Of a stretch of DNA of 64,000 bases, positions 19,159 through 28,277 are shown in pieces. The notes under the pieces were generated by a model. It searched no databases, had not been told where the DNA came from, and saw only the letters and a program-made list of their open reading frames with translations. The position numbers and the translations under genes are program-made. Every line of letters starts with the position of its first letter. The first letter of the stretch is position 1. The stretch is from Massilia solisilvae (GTDB lineage: Bacteria; Pseudomonadota; Gammaproteobacteria; Burkholderiales; Burkholderiaceae_D), in contig NZ_JANUGV010000003.1 of NCBI RefSeq assembly GCF_024753215.1, positions 248,001 through 312,000 on the forward strand, in the 5' to 3' direction.

Positions 19159-19614
19159 ATGAAATCGATGAAGATCGTTAAGAAAGCCCAAGCCGGCTTC
19201 ACCCTGATCGAACTGATGATCGTGGTTGCGATTATCGGTATCCTGGCCGCCGTGGCAATCCCGGCCTACCAGGACTACGTCGCCAAGTCGAAATTCGCCG
19301 CTGCGCTGGCGGAAGTGTCTGCTGGTAAGACCGGCGTCGACGTCCTGATGAACCAAGACCCGAATGCAGTGCAAGCAGACGTGCAGAGCGCATCGGGCCT
19401 GAAAGCGGCAAGCAACACTTGCAGCAGCGACACCGCCAGCGCCGCGAACGCCGGTGTTGTGACCCTCGTTTGCACCATCAACGGTGGCCCGGCAACCGTT
19501 GCCGGCAAGACGATCACCCTGAGCCGCACTGGCGCCGGTGCCTGGAGCTGCGACACCAACCTGGCAGCCGCCGACAAGACCAAGATCGCTGGCACCAGCT
19601 GCAACGGTAGCTAA
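19159..19614 (+). CDS. Major type IV pilin (PilA-like)
   Basis: 151 residues. A 13-residue leader ends in Gly, and prepilin peptidase would cut at [10 protein letters not shown]. Mature residue 5 is the conserved Glu. The hydrophobic N-terminal helix reads [19 protein letters not shown]. The C-terminal disulfide loop is formed by Cys in AWSCDTNL and the Cys four residues from the end; another Cys pair lies in the globular part. The protein ends ...TSCNGS, so a serine is the last residue, a known glycosylation position for some pilins. GGAGAG lies upstream of the ATG. It is driven by the sigma-54 promoter and followed by a terminator. Confidence 0.94.
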   Translation: MKSMKIVKKAQAGFTLIELMIVVAIIGILAAVAIPAYQDYVAKSKFAAALAEVSAGKTGVDVLMNQDPNAVQADVQSASGLKAASNTCSSDTASAANAGVVTLVCTINGGPATVAGKTITLSRTGAGAWSCDTNLAAADKTKIAGTSCNGS

Positions 19615-19622
19615 TCCAGACC

Positions 19623-19646
19623 ATGGCGATGCCCGGGCATCGCCAT
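19623..19646. repeat. Perfect 24-bp palindrome after pilin
   Basis: The arms ATGGCGATGCCC and GGGCATCGCCAT pair without a loop gap. It starts 8 bp after the pilin stop and precedes a second hairpin with T-run. It probably stabilises the 3' end of the abundant pilin mRNA. Confidence 0.7.
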
Positions 19647-19652
19647 CGACAG

Positions 19653-19686
19653 AAAGCCGTCTGGTGTAAGCCAGGCGGCTTTTTTA
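19653..19686 (+). terminator. Intrinsic terminator of the pilin gene
   Basis: AGCCGTCTGG-tgtaag-CCAGGCGGCT (one G-T pair) followed by TTTTT. It separates pilin from the downstream ligase gene, allowing much higher pilin expression. Confidence 0.9.
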
Positions 19687-19737
19687 TCCCCAAAACACAG
19701 GCCGAGGGCGATCTTGCAAACGACGAGAGAGAACGGG

Positions 19738-21141
19738 ATGCTGGTTGTCACCTTGCTCTGCACAGCCTTGTGCGCCAATTTCATGCTGGTGGCCGGGCAC
19801 GATTTCCAGCGCGTTGTCGAGATCGTCACCCTGCTTTGCGTTGGGGCCTGGCTGCTGGCGTCGCGTTCGGACGTGGCAGGCCGGCTGTTTGCCGGAGCGG
19901 CTGGCAAGATGCTCGCGGTGTTTTTCCTGCTCGGCATGCTCAGCAGCATTCAGGCACGCGAACCGCGCCTGGCCGCTTTCGAAACCTCCGTATTTTTCCT
20001 GCTGTATGCCGTCGCCATCGCTGCAGGCGCCGAGATCGCCAAGCGTGGACTGCCGGCATTGCTTCGGATCCTGCAGGTCGTCGCCATTGCCGGCGCTCTT
20101 TACACGATCAAGTTCTTCGCCGCCTACTTCGGCTCGTTCTATCTTGACATTGCGCTGGCGGCCGACGATTTCACGCCTGGCTTCAGCAATATCCGCTTCT
20201 TTAACCACGTCCAGACCTCGACCTTGCCTTTGCTGGTCCTGCTGTGCAGCCTGACGCCGCGCGCGTCCCGGCTGCGCTGGCTGTGGCTGGCCGTCACCGC
20301 CTACTGGTGGATGGCCTTGTACGCGACCACCGCGCGCGGCACGCTGGCGGGCATGGCCGCCGCCTGCGCCGCGGCTGCCTTCCTGCTGCGGGGCGCCGCC
20401 TTGCCCTATCTCCGGCAGGTCGGGTTGACCGCAATGCTGGGCGTGGTCGGCTACGTCGTGCTGCTCGTGATCGTTCCCGCGCTGCTCGGCGCGCAAGGAA
20501 TCGGCGCCTTCACCTTTGCGGTCGAGCGCACGGTGACCGATCCGGCCTCCGGAAGGTTGCCCCTGTGGCACCAGGCCGTGACGCTGATCCTGCAGCACCC
20601 CTTGCTTGGTGTCGGGCCGATGCACTTTGCTCACTTTGGCCGCCCGGTGCACCAGGGAGCCCACCCGCACGACTGGCTGCTGCAGATCGCCAGCGAATGG
20701 GGCTTGCCGGCGCTGGTCTGCCTGCTGGCCGCGATCGCGATCGTCCTGCGTGCGCTGGTGCGCGCGGCACGCCAGGTCGATGCACACGATCGGAACAACC
20801 GCGCCGTTGCCGCAGCCCTGCTGGTGGGGGCGGTGGCGATCCTGGTTGACGGGACGGTTTCCGGCATCATTGTGATGCCGCAGAGCCAGCTGGGGATCGC
20901 TCTGTACCTGGCTTGCGCGACCGGTTGGTACCGCACGGTCGTGCCGGTGACGCAGGTGTCCGGCGCCGGCGGGACCGCGCGCCTTGTGGGCGCCGTGCTG
21001 GTTGTCGCCACCATGGCCGGGCTGGCGAACCTGCTACCGGACGGGCTGGCACGCTTGCGCGCCGAGCCCTTGAGCCCGGCGCTGGAAGCCGTGAACGCGG
21101 GACCGTCGTGGCCCCGGCTGTGGAAGGAAGGTTATTTCTGA
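19738..21141 (+). CDS. O-antigen ligase/pilin glycosyltransferase-like membrane protein (Wzy_C)
   Basis: 467 residues from the ATG at 19738 (AGAGAACGGG upstream); an upstream TTG at 19714 is a weaker alternative. About 11-12 hydrophobic spans. A large periplasmic loop after the middle holds RLPLWHQAVTLILQHPLLGVGPMHF and then HPHDWLLQIASEWG, the Wzy_C signature. Proteins of this fold include WaaL ligases, PglL oligosaccharyltransferases and TfpO, which transfers glycan to the C-terminal Ser of pilin and is encoded next to its pilin gene. The adjacent pilin ends in Ser, so a TfpO-like role is plausible but inferred. Confidence 0.82.
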   Translation: MLVVTLLCTALCANFMLVAGHDFQRVVEIVTLLCVGAWLLASRSDVAGRLFAGAAGKMLAVFFLLGMLSSIQAREPRLAAFETSVFFLLYAVAIAAGAEIAKRGLPALLRILQVVAIAGALYTIKFFAAYFGSFYLDIALAADDFTPGFSNIRFFNHVQTSTLPLLVLLCSLTPRASRLRWLWLAVTAYWWMALYATTARGTLAGMAAACAAAAFLLRGAALPYLRQVGLTAMLGVVGYVVLLVIVPALLGAQGIGAFTFAVERTVTDPASGRLPLWHQAVTLILQHPLLGVGPMHFAHFGRPVHQGAHPHDWLLQIASEWGLPALVCLLAAIAIVLRALVRAARQVDAHDRNNRAVAAALLVGAVAILVDGTVSGIIVMPQSQLGIALYLACATGWYRTVVPVTQVSGAGGTARLVGAVLVVATMAGLANLLPDGLARLRAEPLSPALEAVNAGPSWPRLWKEGYF

Positions 21142-21177
21142 CGACGGCGCGAGGCCGCGCCGCCGGCCCCACCCCGC

Positions 21178-23226
21178 TTACTGCTTCAGGTGCGCATCCA
21201 GCCAGTCCAGCACCGTGTGATGCCACAGCACCGAGTTGGCCGGCTTGAGGACCCAGTGGTTCTCGTCGGGGAAGAACAGCAGCTTGCTCTCGATGCCGCG
21301 GCGCTGCAGTGCCGTGAAGGTGGACAGGCCTTGTGCGGTCGGGATGCGGAAGTCCATGTCGCCCTGCACGACCAGCATCGGCGTCTTCCAGTTCTTCACG
21401 TAGTTGACCGGATTGAAGCGCTCGTGATTTTCCGGCACGGCGAAGTAGGCGCCGCCGTTTTCCCAGTCGGTGAACCACTGTTCCTCGGTCGAGAACGCCA
21501 TGCCGCGGGCGTCGAACACGCCGTCGTGGTTGACGATGCACTTGAAGCCGTCGGACCAGTTACCCTCGATCCAGTTCATCATGTAGCCGCCGTACGAGGC
21601 GCCCAGCGCGCAGCGTTTCTCGTGGTCCAGCCACGGGTACTTCGCCTCGGCCGCGGCCAGCCCCTTCTTCAGGTCCTCGAGCGGCTTGCCGCCCCAGTCG
21701 CCGCTGATCGCGTCGGTGAACTTCTGGCCATAGCCGGTCGAGCCATGGAAGTCGATGAACACCACCGCATAGCCGGCGCCGGCGTAGGTCTGCGGATTCC
21801 AGCGGTAGCTCCAGCCGTTGCCAAAGCTGCCCTGCGGGCCGCCGTGCACCAGGAAGGCCACCGGGTACTTCCGGCCCGGCGTCGCGTTCCACGGCTTCAT
21901 CACGTAGCCGTGCACCGTGTCGCCACCCGCGCCGGCGAACGAGAACTGTTCGTACTCGCCCCAGCGCACGTCGGCCAGGCGGTCCGCATTCTGGTTGGTC
22001 AGCTGGCGCGCCTTGCCGCCCTTGAGCGCAAACAGCTGCGCACCGGACTGCAGGTTCGACTGCGTGAAAGCGATCGTGTCATGACGCGCGTCGAAGCCGC
22101 CGATCGAACCCTTGTCCGTCAGCGCGGTCACCTTGCCGCTGGCGACGTCGATCGAGAACAGCTTGTGGTTGCCGACGTCTTCCGCGTCCACGATCAGCGA
22201 CTTGCCGTCGGCGCTCCACTGCATGCTGCCCGGCGAGCGGTCCCAGCTCTCGGCCACGTTGCGCTTCTTGCCGCTGGCAACGTCCATCAGCACGATGTGG
22301 AAGCGGTCCGCCTCGAAGCCGGGGCGGGTCATGGCCAGGTAGGCGATGGTGCGGCCGTCCGGCGAATAGACGCCCTTGGTGTCCCAGGCGTTGTTGTCCT
22401 GGGTGAGGTTGCGCGGCGCGGCGCTGCCGTCCGCCGGCACCGCATACAGGTCGAAGTTGGTGGACCATGCCTCGGTCTTGCCGGCGATGCGGGCCGAGAA
22501 CAGCACCGTCTTGCCATCCGGGCTGAAGCGATACTCGTCATGGTCGCCGAACGGCTTGGACGGCACGTCGCCGTCGAGCGTGCCGGACAGGCTGGCCGGC
22601 GCCGCGCTCACGCGGCCGCTGGCGTCGATCGGGGCCGAATACAGCACCGCGTTCTTGCCGTCCGCCCAGGTGTCCCAGTGGCGCACGAACAGCTTGTCGT
22701 ACACCCGGCCGGAAGCCTTGGTCTTGCCGCGCTCCTCGTCCTTGGCCTTGCTGCAGGCCAGGTCCGGGCATTCGCGGTACACCGACATGCTCATCAACAG
22801 ACGGTCGCCCGTGGGCGACAGCCGGAAATTGTCCACGTCCAGCGGCAGGCTGGTGACCATCGACGCCTCGCCGCCGGACAGCGGCAGGCGCCACACCTGC
22901 GACGAACCGGAGCGGCCCGACAGGAAATAGATCGCGTCGCCGGCCGGCGACCACTCCGGATCGGTGCTGCTGGCGCTGTGGTTGGTCAGCCGCACCGGCG
23001 CCGGCTTGGCCGCGCGCAGGTCGACCATCCACAGGTCGGTGTGGCCGCGGTTCTTGGCCATGTCGGTGCTGCGCACGGTGTACACCACGCGGGAGCCGTC
23101 CGGCGACACCGCCGGGCTGCCGACGCGCTCCATGTTGACCAGGTCCTCGACCGTAAAGCCGCGCGGCGCGGCCGACGCGCCCGTCGCCACCAGGGCGGCG
23201 CCCAGCGCGAGCAAATGGTATCTCAT
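21178..23226 (-). CDS. Exported S9-family peptidase (DPP/acylaminoacyl-peptidase type)
   Basis: 682 residues with signal peptide (LLALGAALVATGASA). The propeller region carries TolB/PD40-like repeats (VSPDGSRVVY, FSPDGKTVLF, YSPDGRTIAY). The catalytic domain holds Ser in GASYGGYMMNW, Asp in GDMDFRIP and His in DENHWV. HGGPQG contributes the oxyanion hole. It is a periplasmic serine peptidase that trims oligopeptides. It is a different subfamily from the S9 enzyme at 5752-7761, so this strain carries two exported members within 16 kb. AAGGGG precedes the ATG. It converges on the pilin-ligase gene, 36 bp away. Confidence 0.92.
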   Translation of the reverse strand: MRYHLLALGAALVATGASAAPRGFTVEDLVNMERVGSPAVSPDGSRVVYTVRSTDMAKNRGHTDLWMVDLRAAKPAPVRLTNHSASSTDPEWSPAGDAIYFLSGRSGSSQVWRLPLSGGEASMVTSLPLDVDNFRLSPTGDRLLMSMSVYRECPDLACSKAKDEERGKTKASGRVYDKLFVRHWDTWADGKNAVLYSAPIDASGRVSAAPASLSGTLDGDVPSKPFGDHDEYRFSPDGKTVLFSARIAGKTEAWSTNFDLYAVPADGSAAPRNLTQDNNAWDTKGVYSPDGRTIAYLAMTRPGFEADRFHIVLMDVASGKKRNVAESWDRSPGSMQWSADGKSLIVDAEDVGNHKLFSIDVASGKVTALTDKGSIGGFDARHDTIAFTQSNLQSGAQLFALKGGKARQLTNQNADRLADVRWGEYEQFSFAGAGGDTVHGYVMKPWNATPGRKYPVAFLVHGGPQGSFGNGWSYRWNPQTYAGAGYAVVFIDFHGSTGYGQKFTDAISGDWGGKPLEDLKKGLAAAEAKYPWLDHEKRCALGASYGGYMMNWIEGNWSDGFKCIVNHDGVFDARGMAFSTEEQWFTDWENGGAYFAVPENHERFNPVNYVKNWKTPMLVVQGDMDFRIPTAQGLSTFTALQRRGIESKLLFFPDENHWVLKPANSVLWHHTVLDWLDAHLKQ

Positions 23227-23331
23227 GCAATCCCCTTCAGGTTCTTGTGACAGGCGCCTGCCGGCTCCGGCGGCGCAAGGTCAGCAATGTACCATGCGGG
23301 GAAAGCTTCAGTGGAGCATGACCGCAGCTGG

Positions 23332-24831
23332 CTACTGCGGCGCCTCGTAGGCGCCGATGCAACTGCCATTGCTCGGGTCGCGCATGCGGCCGTCGAAATC
23401 GTTGGCGAGCGCATTGCTGGTCGTGCCGCTGTCGATCGCCGCCGAGTGCGACGCGAGGTGAAAATTCGGCAGCAGCATGGCCTTCTCGTAGCGGACGAAG
23501 GCCGGATCGGCGGTCAGCGTGCCGGTATCGGTGTTGCGCATCGGTCCCCAGTCGCGCGTGTTCTGCGCGAGCAGGTTGTTGCGGTAGTAGTTCACGCCCA
23601 TGATGCCGCCGCTGCCGACGTATTCCTCGATCCCGATGTAATTGTCGTAAGCGATGTTGTTGTAGACGAGCGTGTCCTTATGCTCCACCTTGGGCCCCCG
23701 GTACGCCCCGGTCCCGACCACGATGCCCACATAGGACGCCGCCACCGTGTTGTTGATGACCTTGACCGCATTGGCCTCGTGGTACAGGTGGATCGCCGCG
23801 CCCCGGTAGGCGCGATAGACGACGTTGTTGACCACGCTGCCCGAACTGCTCACGTAGATGCCCTGGAACCGGTTGCAACCGGCGGCATCGCGCCCGATGT
23901 CGCGCACCCAGTTGCCCACCGCATCGCTCAGGCCGCCGTTGTCGTAGGCGTCGATGTTGATGCCGGCGCCGCCGCTGCCGCTGCTGCACGAATACCAGCG
24001 CGCGATGTCGTGCACGTAGTTTTCGCGCACCACGCTGTGCGAACCGCTGGTGTAGATTCCCTGGCGCCAGTTGTCGCGCGTGGCGCTGGCGGAAGAGGAG
24101 CCGTCCACTTCGAAGCCGACGATGTGCACGTAGTTGCCGGTGTTGGTCCAGCCGGTGCTGTTGTCGGCCTCGTTGGTGGAGGCCGGCGCCGGCACGATCT
24201 TTGCGCCCCAGCGCATGGTCGAAACCCAGTAGATCCTGCCGTCGTAGCCGCCCGCAACCGTGTCGGCGCCATCGGTGGTTGTGCGCAGGCCGCCCTCGTA
24301 CACGCCCGGCTTGACGAAGATGGTCGTGCTGGGCCCCTTGACTGCCCTCGCGGCCGCGGCCAGGGTCCTATAGGGATTGGCTTCGCTGCCGTCCGGTCGC
24401 TCGCCGGTTGCCGAGGCATCGACGTAAATCCTGGTGCGGGTGTTCTGGCCGATGCTGCTCCAGCCGTGCAGGTCCACCAGCTCGTGGCTCTTCTTCAACT
24501 GGAACGCGATGTCGTCCAGGCCCAGATTCGACGCCTTCCAGAACAGCAGGTCCGTGGCGCTGGGCGCACGGCCGAGCAGCCACCAGTACAGGCCGCCGAT
24601 GTCGTCGTCACTGGGCGTGCCGTTCGGGGAAGGGGCGGGGCCGGGCGTGGGCGGCGGTTCGCCCGGGGCAATGCCGGGGGCCGGGACCCCCGCCACATCG
24701 GCCGCGAGCTGGGGCTGTTGACGGCTGGTGTCGGAACCGCCGCCGCTGCATGCTGAGAGCAACACCATCGCGAGACAGCATAACCAGGCGTGGAGTCGGA
24801 CTTCCAAAGCAGGAGGGAACAACTTGTTCAT
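23332..24831 (-). CDS. Beta-helix lipoprotein with DUF4214-like N-terminal segment
   Basis: 499 residues. A lipobox (MVLLSAC/SGGG) predicts an outer-membrane or surface lipoprotein. A Pro-rich spacer follows, then GGLYWWLLGRAPSATDLLFW, which resembles one DUF4214 repeat. The rest (about 130-499) is a right-handed parallel beta-helix: an IYVDASATG start, NPYRTLAAAARAV, and repeated turns such as NYVHDI, NVVYRAYRGAAIHLYHE, NNTVAASYVGIVVG and NNIAYDNYIGIEE. Many such proteins bind or cleave polysaccharides; no catalytic residues can be assigned. AAGGA precedes the ATG. DUF4214 also ends the giant surface protein at the left edge. Confidence 0.82.
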   Translation of the reverse strand: MNKLFPPALEVRLHAWLCCLAMVLLSACSGGGSDTSRQQPQLAADVAGVPAPGIAPGEPPPTPGPAPSPNGTPSDDDIGGLYWWLLGRAPSATDLLFWKASNLGLDDIAFQLKKSHELVDLHGWSSIGQNTRTRIYVDASATGERPDGSEANPYRTLAAAARAVKGPSTTIFVKPGVYEGGLRTTTDGADTVAGGYDGRIYWVSTMRWGAKIVPAPASTNEADNSTGWTNTGNYVHIVGFEVDGSSSASATRDNWRQGIYTSGSHSVVRENYVHDIARWYSCSSGSGGAGINIDAYDNGGLSDAVGNWVRDIGRDAAGCNRFQGIYVSSSGSVVNNVVYRAYRGAAIHLYHEANAVKVINNTVAASYVGIVVGTGAYRGPKVEHKDTLVYNNIAYDNYIGIEEYVGSGGIMGVNYYRNNLLAQNTRDWGPMRNTDTGTLTADPAFVRYEKAMLLPNFHLASHSAAIDSGTTSNALANDFDGRMRDPSNGSCIGAYEAPQ

Positions 24832-25324
24832 TTCGTATTCCTTCTTCTTCTGTTGAGTTTGGATAAGTACGGATAAAGCGGACGCTGGTACTGGCAGTTC
24901 CTCGGGTACCTGTTCTCCTTACAAAAATTTGGGCAAAAAGAGGCCCCTCCCGCGGGCAAGGCGGGTCACATGGGTTTGCCTGGAAAGATGCGCGGCTGCG
25001 CGCGCGCCGAGTGGGCTTGACGTTAATGCAAGCTTTTCAATTCAACGCAAGCATTTGAGCGGCAGATACTGACGCGGTTCAAGGACCGCACATCAAGCAT
25101 GCGCCGCGTCAAACGTTGAGGCTGCCTTTGGGAATAGCGGGCTGAAGGGTGCGTAGGGTGGGCAGATTCTGCCCACGCGTTCAACTGTCAGGAGCGTGAT
25201 GCCGCAGCGTGCCCGGGGTAGCGGCGCGGGTGGGCCGGACGGGGCTGGACTTTCGTTGCGGTGTTGCGGGAGGCGTTTGAACGCGTGGGCAGGAAACCTG
25301 CCCACCCTACAACACCTTGCGGCG
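24832..25324. other. Intergenic region between beta-helix gene and moaC
   Basis: About 490 bp, A/T-richer than its surroundings near 24840-25080. No gene recognised. It probably carries the promoter of the beta-helix gene (read leftwards). Its right part is the paired family 2 repeat at 25153-25310, which reaches to within 15 bp of the moaC stop. Confidence 0.6.
25153..25310. repeat. Family 2 hairpins as an inverted pair
   Basis: A left unit starting GTAGGGTGGGCAG (25153) and a right unit ending CTGCCCACCCTAC (25310) face each other. Each unit is itself a hairpin flanked by CGCGTTCAA on the inner side. The whole thus forms a two-level palindrome of about 158 bp, like a BIME. The roughly 90 bp between the units is unrelated sequence. 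Confidence 0.8.
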
Positions 25325-25810
25325 CTACTCGGCGGTCCAATCGCCGCTCTTGCCGCCGTGCTTCTCCAGCACCCGCACGTTGGTCATCACCATGCCGCGG
25401 TCGACCGCCTTGCACATGTCGTAGATCGTCAACAGGCCCACCTGCACGGCAGTCAGCGCCTCCATCTCGACCCCGGTCTTGCCCACGGTTTCGACCTGCG
25501 CGCGGCAGTGCACGCTGCTGGTGGCCTGGTCGATTTCGAAGTCCACCGCCACTCGCGTGATCGGCAGCGGGTGGCACAGCGGCACCAGGTCGCTGGTGCG
25601 CTTGGCGCCCATGATGGCGGCAATGCGCGCGATGCCGATCACGTCGCCCTTCTTGGCGCTGCCCGTGGTGACGAGTTCGAGCGTCTCCGGCTTCATCCGG
25701 ATCGTGCCGGCCGCCACCGCGATCCGGTGCGTTTCGGCCTTGGCGCCGACATCGACCATGTGGGCTTGTCCGGTGGCGTCGAAATGGGTGAGCTGGTCGG
25801 GGGAGGTCAT
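25325..25810 (-). CDS. moaC: Cyclic pyranopterin monophosphate synthase
   Basis: 161 residues. Together with MoaA it converts GTP-derived cyclic dihydro-GTP to cPMP in molybdopterin synthesis. Family blocks are complete: [30 protein letters not shown], and [10 protein letters not shown] with the catalytic Lys. The ATG at 25810 is chosen because the homologous region begins there; a longer frame adds non-conserved residues. It is divergent from the M48 protease, 74 bp away. No other molybdopterin gene is nearby. Confidence 0.95.
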   Translation of the reverse strand: MTSPDQLTHFDATGQAHMVDVGAKAETHRIAVAAGTIRMKPETLELVTTGSAKKGDVIGIARIAAIMGAKRTSDLVPLCHPLPITRVAVDFEIDQATSSVHCRAQVETVGKTGVEMEALTAVQVGLLTIYDMCKAVDRGMVMTNVRVLEKHGGKSGDWTAE

Positions 25811-25884
25811 CGTGCGATTGTTTGGTTGATAATGCAGGGTAACAAAGTGTTTCGGCCAGCCGTTCGACAACTGCCGATGAGGGT

Positions 25885-27492
25885 ATGATAGCACCCGTGA
25901 ATTCGATCCCCGTCCCAGCGAAGATGCCGCCACGCCGGTGGCCGCGCGCTCTGACTGCCGTCTGCCTGTCCGTATCGGCCGCGCTCGCCCTCGCGTCGCC
26001 GACCGAGGTCTATCGCAAGCCGCCGGACAACACCAACCTGCCGACGCTGGGCGAGCCGGCGCGCGAGGACCTGTCGCCGATCGTCGAGCGCAAGCTGGGC
26101 GAGGAGATCATGAACGATATCCGGCGCGACCGCGATTTTCTCGACGACGATCCGCTGCTCGAATACCTGAACAACCTGGGCACCACGCTGGTGGCGGCTG
26201 CCCCCGGCGCGCGCGGCGAGGCCAATTTCGACTTTTCTTTCTTCGCCGTGCGCGACCCGATGATCAACGCGTTCGCGTTGCCGGGCGGCTTCATCGCGGT
26301 GCACTCGGCGCTCTTGATCGCGGCCCAGAACGAATCCGAACTGGCCTCGGTGATGTCGCACGAGATCGGTCACGTCCAGCAGCGCCACATTGCGCGCATG
26401 CTGGGCAAGCAGCGCGAGGACATGCTGCTGCCGCTGGCGGCGCTCATCCTGGCCGCGCTGGCCGCCAAGAGCAGCCCGGATGCCGCGATGGGCATTGCAC
26501 TGGGCGGGCAGGGCCTGGCGATCCAGCGTCAGCTCAACTTCAGCCGCGACGCCGAGCGCGAGGCCGACCGGGTCGGTTTCCAGATCATGAACGCGGCCGG
26601 TTTCGACACCTCCGGCATGGTCGCGTTTTTCAAGCGCCTGCAGACGGCCACGCGCAACTACTCGGAAATGCCGGCCTGGCTGTCCAGCCACCCGCTCACG
26701 GCCGAGCGCATCGTCGACATCCAGTCGCGCGTGCGCGAGGCGCCGCACCAGCGCCCGCATGCCGATTCGCTCGACTTTTACCTGGTGCGTTCGCGCGCCC
26801 GCGTGCTGCAGGACGAAACCGTGAAGGCGCGCGACGACGCCAGGGCGGCGTTCCTGGCCCAGATGGAGCAGCCCAGCCGCCAGCAGCAGGTGGCGGCGCA
26901 GTACGGGCTGGCGTTCCTGGCCCTGCGCGGCGGCGACCTGGCCGGTGCGCAAAGCTGGCTGGACAAGGCGCGCGCCGCGCTCAAGCCGCGGCCCGGCGTG
27001 TTCTCGGCCGAGCGCGACAGCAACGACGGCGCTGCCATGCTGGCCGGACTGCAGATCGAGATCAAGCTGGCGCCCGGCCAGCCGGATGCGGTAGTGCAGC
27101 AGGCCGTGCGCGATGCGGCGCAGGCGCACCAGCAGTTCCCGCTGTCGCGGGCCATTGCGCGCCAGTATGCGGACGCGATGGTCGCCGCCGGCAAGCTCGA
27201 TGATGCCGCGCGCTTCCTGCGCGACCAGATCAGCCAGTACCGCGCCGAACCCAAGCTCTACGACCAACTGGCCAAGACCTATGCCAAGCAGGGCAAGATC
27301 GCGCTGCAGCACATGGCGCTGGCCGAATCCTACGCGCTCAGCGGCGCCCTGCCGGCGGCGGTCGACCAGCTGGACATCGCGCGCAAGGCGGGCGATGTGT
27401 CGTTCTACGACCAGGCGGTGATCGACGCGCGCGAACGCGAGATCAAGGCCAGGCAGAAGGACGAAAAGGAAGAGAAGAAGGACCGGCCGTAG
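25885..27492 (+). CDS. M48 metalloprotease with TPR region, BepA-like
   Basis: 535 residues. N-terminal signal peptide ([17 protein letters not shown]). The zinc protease domain shows [13 protein letters not shown] (HExxH) and EREADRVG with the third ligand Glu. The second half, about residues 310-510, is helical with TPR character. This is the domain order of BepA, a periplasmic protease and chaperone that supports assembly of LptD and other outer-membrane proteins. The first ATG is used; an alternative at codon 14 would leave a shorter leader. The stop TAG lies in GTAGGGTG, the start motif of family 2 repeats. Confidence 0.88.
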   Translation: MIAPVNSIPVPAKMPPRRWPRALTAVCLSVSAALALASPTEVYRKPPDNTNLPTLGEPAREDLSPIVERKLGEEIMNDIRRDRDFLDDDPLLEYLNNLGTTLVAAAPGARGEANFDFSFFAVRDPMINAFALPGGFIAVHSALLIAAQNESELASVMSHEIGHVQQRHIARMLGKQREDMLLPLAALILAALAAKSSPDAAMGIALGGQGLAIQRQLNFSRDAEREADRVGFQIMNAAGFDTSGMVAFFKRLQTATRNYSEMPAWLSSHPLTAERIVDIQSRVREAPHQRPHADSLDFYLVRSRARVLQDETVKARDDARAAFLAQMEQPSRQQQVAAQYGLAFLALRGGDLAGAQSWLDKARAALKPRPGVFSAERDSNDGAAMLAGLQIEIKLAPGQPDAVVQQAVRDAAQAHQQFPLSRAIARQYADAMVAAGKLDDAARFLRDQISQYRAEPKLYDQLAKTYAKQGKIALQHMALAESYALSGALPAAVDQLDIARKAGDVSFYDQAVIDAREREIKARQKDEKEEKKDRP

Positions 27493-27516
27493 GGTGATTG
27501 CGGCTGGGGGGGGTGT

Positions 27517-27623
27517 CTCGTTTTGTCTCGTGCGTACTCGCGTTTGCTCGCAGCCGGCCGACAGCGCGCGGCGCTTCCCTCGACAGGAACCATTTCGCCC
27601 AGCGTCACGCGAGACAAAACGAG
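27517..27623. repeat. 14-bp perfect inverted repeat between convergent genes
   Basis: CTCGTTTTGTCTCG (27517-27530) and CGAGACAAAACGAG (27610-27623). Each arm contains the hexamer GTCTCG or its complement, and a further CGAGAC occurs at 27640. It lies between the M48 gene and the DUF2946-like gene. There is no T-run, so a standard terminator is unlikely. Confidence 0.7.
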
Positions 27624-27683
27624 GAAAAATAACGTTAAACGAGACAATCGCCGCGGCGCTCCCCGCCATCACCCTGCCGGTCC

Positions 27684-28277
27684 TCAGCCGGGCAATTGCG
27701 GTTGCATGATGAAGCGGAACCTGGCGGCCACTTCTTCCGCCCTGAGGTGCTCGATGCGCACTGCCTTTCCACCATGGCGCAGAAGCATTTCGTCACCGCC
27801 ATGTTCGATCCAGCCAGCCAGTGCGTCATCGGTGACCGGCGCGCCATCCAGTTCCATGCACGGCAGCAGTTGCGCCACGTCCCGGTCGTCGACCTGCGCG
27901 ACAACGTCCGCGCCTTGCAGGATCACCTGGCCAAGGTCGGTCATGAACGCCTGCTCCACCTGGCCCAGCGGCCGCCCGGTGTGCAGCAAGAACCCCGCCA
28001 GCGGATCGGTGCGCGCGATGAACGGCGTCGCTTCCAGGTTCACGTACACCCGCTGCGGCCCGTTCTGGAAATACCAGCAGCCGCGCTCGTCGTGCAGGTA
28101 ATTGCGGTTGATGAAGCCCACCAGCGCGGCATTGGTCAACTTGTCGCCCGGCGCGCCGGCGCGCTGGGCCGCCTCGTCGCGCATGCGCCAGGCGCCGCGC
28201 GCGTCCAGCGCCAGCCAGCCGTAGCAGTGCGGTACGTTCGGCCACTTGGCCATCGCTTGTTTGACGATTTCATCCAT
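27684..28277 (-). CDS. Conserved hypothetical protein, probably DUF2946 family
   Basis: 197 residues. The start MDEIVKQAMAKWPNVPHCYG and the following GWLALDARG are highly conserved in Burkholderiales proteins that I recall as DUF2946; the family name is uncertain. The motif RGCWYFQNGPQRVYVNLE suggests a small beta-rich domain. No signal peptide or membrane span is visible, and the function is unknown. Its start overlaps the end of the upstream YheT hydrolase by 8 bp, so the two are co-translated. A longer frame upstream has no conservation and is rejected. Confidence 0.72.
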   Translation of the reverse strand: MDEIVKQAMAKWPNVPHCYGWLALDARGAWRMRDEAAQRAGAPGDKLTNAALVGFINRNYLHDERGCWYFQNGPQRVYVNLEATPFIARTDPLAGFLLHTGRPLGQVEQAFMTDLGQVILQGADVVAQVDDRDVAQLLPCMELDGAPVTDDALAGWIEHGGDEMLLRHGGKAVRIEHLRAEEVAARFRFIMQPQLPG

